Assembly: GCA_964576365.1 (NCBI GenBank)
Contig: CAZNUT010000033.1
Location: 1 to 16,751, forward strand
DNA from: CAZMJG01 sp964576365
GTDB lineage: Bacteria > Patescibacteriota > Microgenomatia > UBA1406 > GWC2-37-13
Length of the DNA stretch: 16,751 nucleotides
Direction: 5' to 3'
Shown: in pieces, positions 14,014 to 16,751 of the stretch
Layout of the letters: each line of letters opens with the position of its first letter
Position numbering within the stretch: position 1 is the stretch's first letter
The notes under the pieces: model-generated
Database searches by the model: none
Seen by the model: only the letters and a program-made list of their open reading frames with translations
What the model was told of the DNA's origin: nothing
Made by a program: the position numbers and the translations under genes

Positions 14014-14017
14014 ATAC

Positions 14018-14491
14018 ATGCCACGTCATCAATATAAGCGCAGAAAAGTGCAGGACGATCCTGTTGTAGAAAGCTACGAAATCGCAAAATTCGTAAATTA
14101 TGTCATGGTAGATGGCAAAAAATCTGTAGCTCAGCGCATTATTTATCAAATGCTCGAAAATTTAAAAAAAGTGGAAAATGATAGCATGGTCACACTTAAT
14201 AAAGCGATCGCAAATGTATCTCCGGAAAGATCGGTTCGTCCAAGAAGACTTGGTGGAGCTTCATATTTGGTGCCTGTTGAAGTCAATAAAGATCGTAGAT
14301 TGTATTTAGCCCTTAATTGGATTATTGAAGCAGCTAAATCTCGATCGAATAAAGAATTTCCATCTTTTGCTGATAAACTTGCTGCCGAAGTGATCGAGGC
14401 TTCAAAAAACCAAGGAGCAGCTGTCGCAAAAAGAATACAGACCGAAAAAACAGCAGATCAAAACAAAGCCTTCGCCCATTTGAAATGGTAA
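14018..14491 (+). CDS. rpsG: 30S ribosomal protein S7
   Basis: Primary 16S rRNA-binding protein that nucleates assembly of the 30S head and lies near the E site; 157 aa, the usual length. Family blocks are visible in order: KFVNYVMVDGKKSVAQRIIY, SPERSVRPRRLGGASYLVPV, RRLYLALNWIIEAAKSR and the C-terminal NKAFAHLKW (compare ANKAFAHYRW in E. coli). The MPRHQYKRRK start is typical. It lies 105 bp after rpsL, separated by a hairpin and a tandem repeat, so its expression may be partly uncoupled. No Shine-Dalgarno is seen. Confidence 0.97.
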   Translation: MPRHQYKRRKVQDDPVVESYEIAKFVNYVMVDGKKSVAQRIIYQMLENLKKVENDSMVTLNKAIANVSPERSVRPRRLGGASYLVPVEVNKDRRLYLALNWIIEAAKSRSNKEFPSFADKLAAEVIEASKNQGAAVAKRIQTEKTADQNKAFAHLKW

Positions 14492-14508
14492 AGCTGCCTT
14501 TGATATTT

Positions 14509-14517
14509 TGATATAAT
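14509..14517 (+). promoter_or_regulatory. Extended -10 promoter for fusA
   Basis: TGATATAAT combines the TGn extension with a perfect TATAAT hexamer, 31 nt before the fusA ATG. There is no -35 at the right spacing, which extended -10 promoters tolerate. Predicted start is near 14524. It would give fusA transcription independent of the rpoBC-rpsL-rpsG message. Confidence 0.6.
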
Positions 14518-14548
14518 GTTACTTTTATTAAATTAATGTACTCACTCA

Positions 14549-16642
14549 ATGGCTCAAATCGTCAAAACAGATAACCGTAAAGTTCCTCTTAATAAAATAC
14601 GTAATGTAGGTATTATTGCTCATATTGATTCAGGAAAAACAACTACAACCGAACGTATATTATTTTATACAGGTAGAAGCTACAAAATTGGCGATATTGA
14701 TGAAGGAAACACACAGATGGATTGGATGGCTCAAGAGAGAGAACGAGGTATCACTATCGTATCTGCCGCTACAACAACCTTCTGGAAAGGGGTACGCATC
14801 AACATCATTGACACTCCAGGACACGTGGACTTCACTGCAGAAGTAGAACGTTCACTTCGTGTACTTGATGGTGGAGTCGTCGTCTTTGATGCAGAAGAAG
14901 GTGTGCAAAGCCAATCTGAAACTGTCTGGCGTCAAGCCGACAAATACAAAGTTCCTCGCGTTACATTTATCAATAAAATGGATAAATTGGGTGCAGATTT
15001 TGAAGGAACTGTAGGAGAAATACGTGATCGACTAGGTGCAACACCTATCGTTATGACCTATCCTATCGGAAAAGAGCAAGAATTTAGAGGCGTCGTTGAT
15101 TTGATGACACTAAAAAGTCTTATTTGGGGAAAAGACGAAAAAGGAATTGAATATGATGTTGTTGATGAAATTCCTGAAGAAGTAAAAGGAAAAGTAGCTC
15201 AATTTAGAGCAAAAATGATTGAGCAAATTGCAGAAACTGATGATACTCTACTTGAAAAATATCTTGCTGGCGAAGAAATCGCTACTGACCTATTGAAAAA
15301 AGCTTTGAGAAAAGCTGTAATCGGCTATAAACTGATTCCTGTTTATGCAGGCACCTCCCTACGTAATAAAGGTGTACAGCCCGTACTTGATGCAATTATC
15401 GACTACCTTCCATCACCTGTAGACTTAAAAGAGGTTCGTGGCACTTTACCTGATTCAAATGAAGAGACTGTCAGACAACTTACTAACGAAGAACACTTTT
15501 CTGCACTTGCCTTCAAAATACAATTAGACCCTCACGTCGGCAAAATCACTTATACCAGAATTTATTCAGGCACGCTCAAATCAGGTTCATACATCACCAA
15601 CATGAACAATGGGAAAAAGGAGCGTGTTAGCCGCCTTCTTTTGATGCATGCAAATCAACGAGAAGAAATCGAAGAGGCATATGCAGGAGAGATTGTCGCA
15701 CTCGTTGGTCCAAAAGATACCAAGACTGGAGACACTTTGGCAGATGAATCTCATCCTATTTTACTTGAGCAAATCACATTTCCAGAACCAGTTATTTCTC
15801 TTGCTATTGAACCAAAAACAAAAGCTGATCAGGAAAAGCTGTCGTATTCATTGCAGCGATTGGCAGAAGAAGATCCCACCTTTAGAGTTAAGGTTAATCA
15901 TGAAACAAATCAGACAATCATGTCTGGCATGGGAGAACTACACCTTGAAATTCTTGTCGATCGTATGAAGCGAGAGATGGGTTTGGAAGCAAATGTAGGT
16001 AAACCTCAGGTGGCTTACAAAGAAACTATCAGTAAAAATGTCGATGCTGAAGGAAAATATATCAAACAAACTGGAGGTCATGGGCAATATGGTCACTGTC
16101 TTATCAAATTAGCACCTCTTAGTCGTGGTGAAGGATTTAAGTTTGTCAACAAAGTTAAAGGAGGTTCAATTCCTGCCGAATTTATTCCTTCAGTTGAAAA
16201 AGGCGTAAAACAAGCTCTTGAAAAAGGAGTCTTGTTAGGCTTCCCTATGACAGATCTTGAAGTGACCGTATATGACGGGAGTTATCACGATGTTGATTCG
16301 TCAGATATTGCATTTCAGATCGCAGGTACGATGGCATTGCAAGATGGCGCGCGAAAAGCAGGAATGGTGTTGCTCGAACCTATCATGCGACTAGAGGTCA
16401 CGGTTGCAGATGAATTCATGGGAGTGGTAATAGGCGATGTTTCAAGTAGAAGAGGAAAAATTCTGGGAACAGAAAAACGCAATAAAGTGACTGTGATTAA
16501 AGCTTATGCACCACTTGCAGAACTTTCGGGATACGCTACTGTACTTAGATCGCTGACTGAGGGGCGTGGCGTCTTCTACATGGAGCCTTCTCACTATGAA
16601 GAAGTCCCGCCAAACGTCGTTCAGACAATGCTCAAAAAGTAA
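14549..16642 (+). CDS. fusA: Translation elongation factor G
   Basis: GTPase that drives tRNA-mRNA translocation and, with RRF, ribosome recycling; 697 aa (E. coli 704). GTPase motifs are G1 AHIDSGKT (24-31), G2 RGIT (66-69), G3 DTPGH (88-92) and G4 NKMD (142-145). The P-loop has Ser28 where most EF-Gs have Ala. Domain III is seen in EDPTFRVKVNHETNQTIMSG and GELHLEILVDRMK, and the domain IV tip in DGSYHDVDSSDIAFQIAG. Domain V follows (LEPIMRLEVTVADEFMGVVI, DVSSRRGKILG). The ATG is firm from family alignment; a 25-nt leader has no Shine-Dalgarno. The usual downstream tuf gene is absent: a convergent gene appears to follow. Confidence 0.98.
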   Translation: MAQIVKTDNRKVPLNKIRNVGIIAHIDSGKTTTTERILFYTGRSYKIGDIDEGNTQMDWMAQERERGITIVSAATTTFWKGVRINIIDTPGHVDFTAEVERSLRVLDGGVVVFDAEEGVQSQSETVWRQADKYKVPRVTFINKMDKLGADFEGTVGEIRDRLGATPIVMTYPIGKEQEFRGVVDLMTLKSLIWGKDEKGIEYDVVDEIPEEVKGKVAQFRAKMIEQIAETDDTLLEKYLAGEEIATDLLKKALRKAVIGYKLIPVYAGTSLRNKGVQPVLDAIIDYLPSPVDLKEVRGTLPDSNEETVRQLTNEEHFSALAFKIQLDPHVGKITYTRIYSGTLKSGSYITNMNNGKKERVSRLLLMHANQREEIEEAYAGEIVALVGPKDTKTGDTLADESHPILLEQITFPEPVISLAIEPKTKADQEKLSYSLQRLAEEDPTFRVKVNHETNQTIMSGMGELHLEILVDRMKREMGLEANVGKPQVAYKETISKNVDAEGKYIKQTGGHGQYGHCLIKLAPLSRGEGFKFVNKVKGGSIPAEFIPSVEKGVKQALEKGVLLGFPMTDLEVTVYDGSYHDVDSSDIAFQIAGTMALQDGARKAGMVLLEPIMRLEVTVADEFMGVVIGDVSSRRGKILGTEKRNKVTVIKAYAPLAELSGYATVLRSLTEGRGVFYMEPSHYEEVPPNVVQTMLKK

Positions 16643-16644
16643 GA

Positions 16645-16663
16645 ATATGTATTTGCTACATAT
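16645..16663. terminator. Weak hairpin after fusA
   Basis: ATATGTA (16645-16651) pairs with TACATAT (16657-16663) around TTTGC, directly after the fusA stop. It lies between two apparently convergent genes and, being symmetric, could serve both. It has one G-C pair and no strong U tract, so confidence is low. Confidence 0.35.
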
Positions 16664-16682
16664 AGTCTAACTACTTCTTTTG

Positions 16683-16751
16683 TCAGGAAGCTATTGGGTA
16701 ATAGGCCAGCACATGGTATCCACTCCAGGTACCTAAATCGATAGAGAGTTG
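16683..16751 (-). CDS. C-terminal tail of a convergent gene (partial)
   Basis: The minus-strand frame is open from the window edge to TGA at 16683-16685 and reads QLSIDLGTWSGYHVLAYYPI then AS. The aromatic, beta-strand-like tail looks like genuine protein, and codon use is ordinary. Only 22 residues are visible, so family and function cannot be assigned and a chance open frame of this length is quite possible. Confidence 0.35.
   Translation of the reverse strand, partial: QLSIDLGTWSGYHVLAYYPIAS

Noticed and set aside
14535..14574. Short upstream frame (ATG TAC TCA ...) overlapping the fusA start
   Set aside because: Only 12 codons, out of frame with fusA and without any initiation signal; most likely chance in an AT-rich leader.
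1..16751. UGA recoded as glycine (SR1/Gracilibacteria code)
   Set aside because: prfB (RF2) is present and ends in TGA, and no conserved gene here has an in-frame TGA.
1..16751. CRISPR array, defence island, prophage or insertion sequence
   Set aside because: No regularly spaced repeats with unique spacers, no transposase, integrase, phage or nuclease gene; nearly all of the window is core housekeeping genes.

Overview
The window reads as chromosomal core sequence from a small-genome, AT-leaning bacterium of the Candidate Phyla Radiation (Patescibacteria), most likely near the Microgenomates. This rests on compact RpoB and RpoC subunits, near-complete absence of Shine-Dalgarno motifs, intergenic repeats of the GTCATxCTGAACTTG and CCTGCC..GGCAGG type, a PilM-like/LytR_C fusion protein, and rpoB lying beside prfB instead of rplJ-rplL. 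The lineage is inferred from style, not from an rRNA or a database match. TGA is a stop (prfB itself ends in TGA), so the UGA=Gly code of Gracilibacteria/SR1 does not apply.

Layout. On the minus strand lies dnaG (primase, 509-2278) followed by the start of rpoD (principal sigma factor, cut by the window edge): the dnaG-rpoD pair of the macromolecular-synthesis operon, without rpsU. A divergent 353-bp intergenic region (2279-2631) is packed with repeats and a long imperfect hairpin. On the plus strand follow a PilM-like/transmembrane/LytR_C fusion protein (2632-4110), a 741-bp gap holding a repeat block and what look like remnants of decayed reading frames, prfB (release factor 2, 4852-5868) and a small single-pass membrane protein (5913-6386) that ends in a perfect 32-bp palindromic terminator.

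A consensus-quality promoter at 6447-6475 then drives rpoB (6534-9743) and rpoC (9754-13563), followed by rpsL (13490-13912), which overlaps the rpoC tail by 74 nt, and rpsG (14018-14491). fusA (14549-16642) has its own extended -10 just after rpsG. The last 69 bases appear to be the 3' end of a convergent minus-strand gene.

Together these genes cover replication priming, transcription (sigma factor, beta and beta' subunits), translation (S12, S7, EF-G, RF2) and, less certainly, the cell envelope. I found no CRISPR array, tRNA, rRNA, insertion sequence, phage gene or defence system. The notable points are the overprinted rpoC/rpsL junction, unusual residues in the rifampicin pocket and catalytic elements of RNA polymerase, probable leaderless promoters, a terminator-like hairpin in the rpoB leader, and homologous repeat blocks in inverted orientation around the fusion-protein gene.
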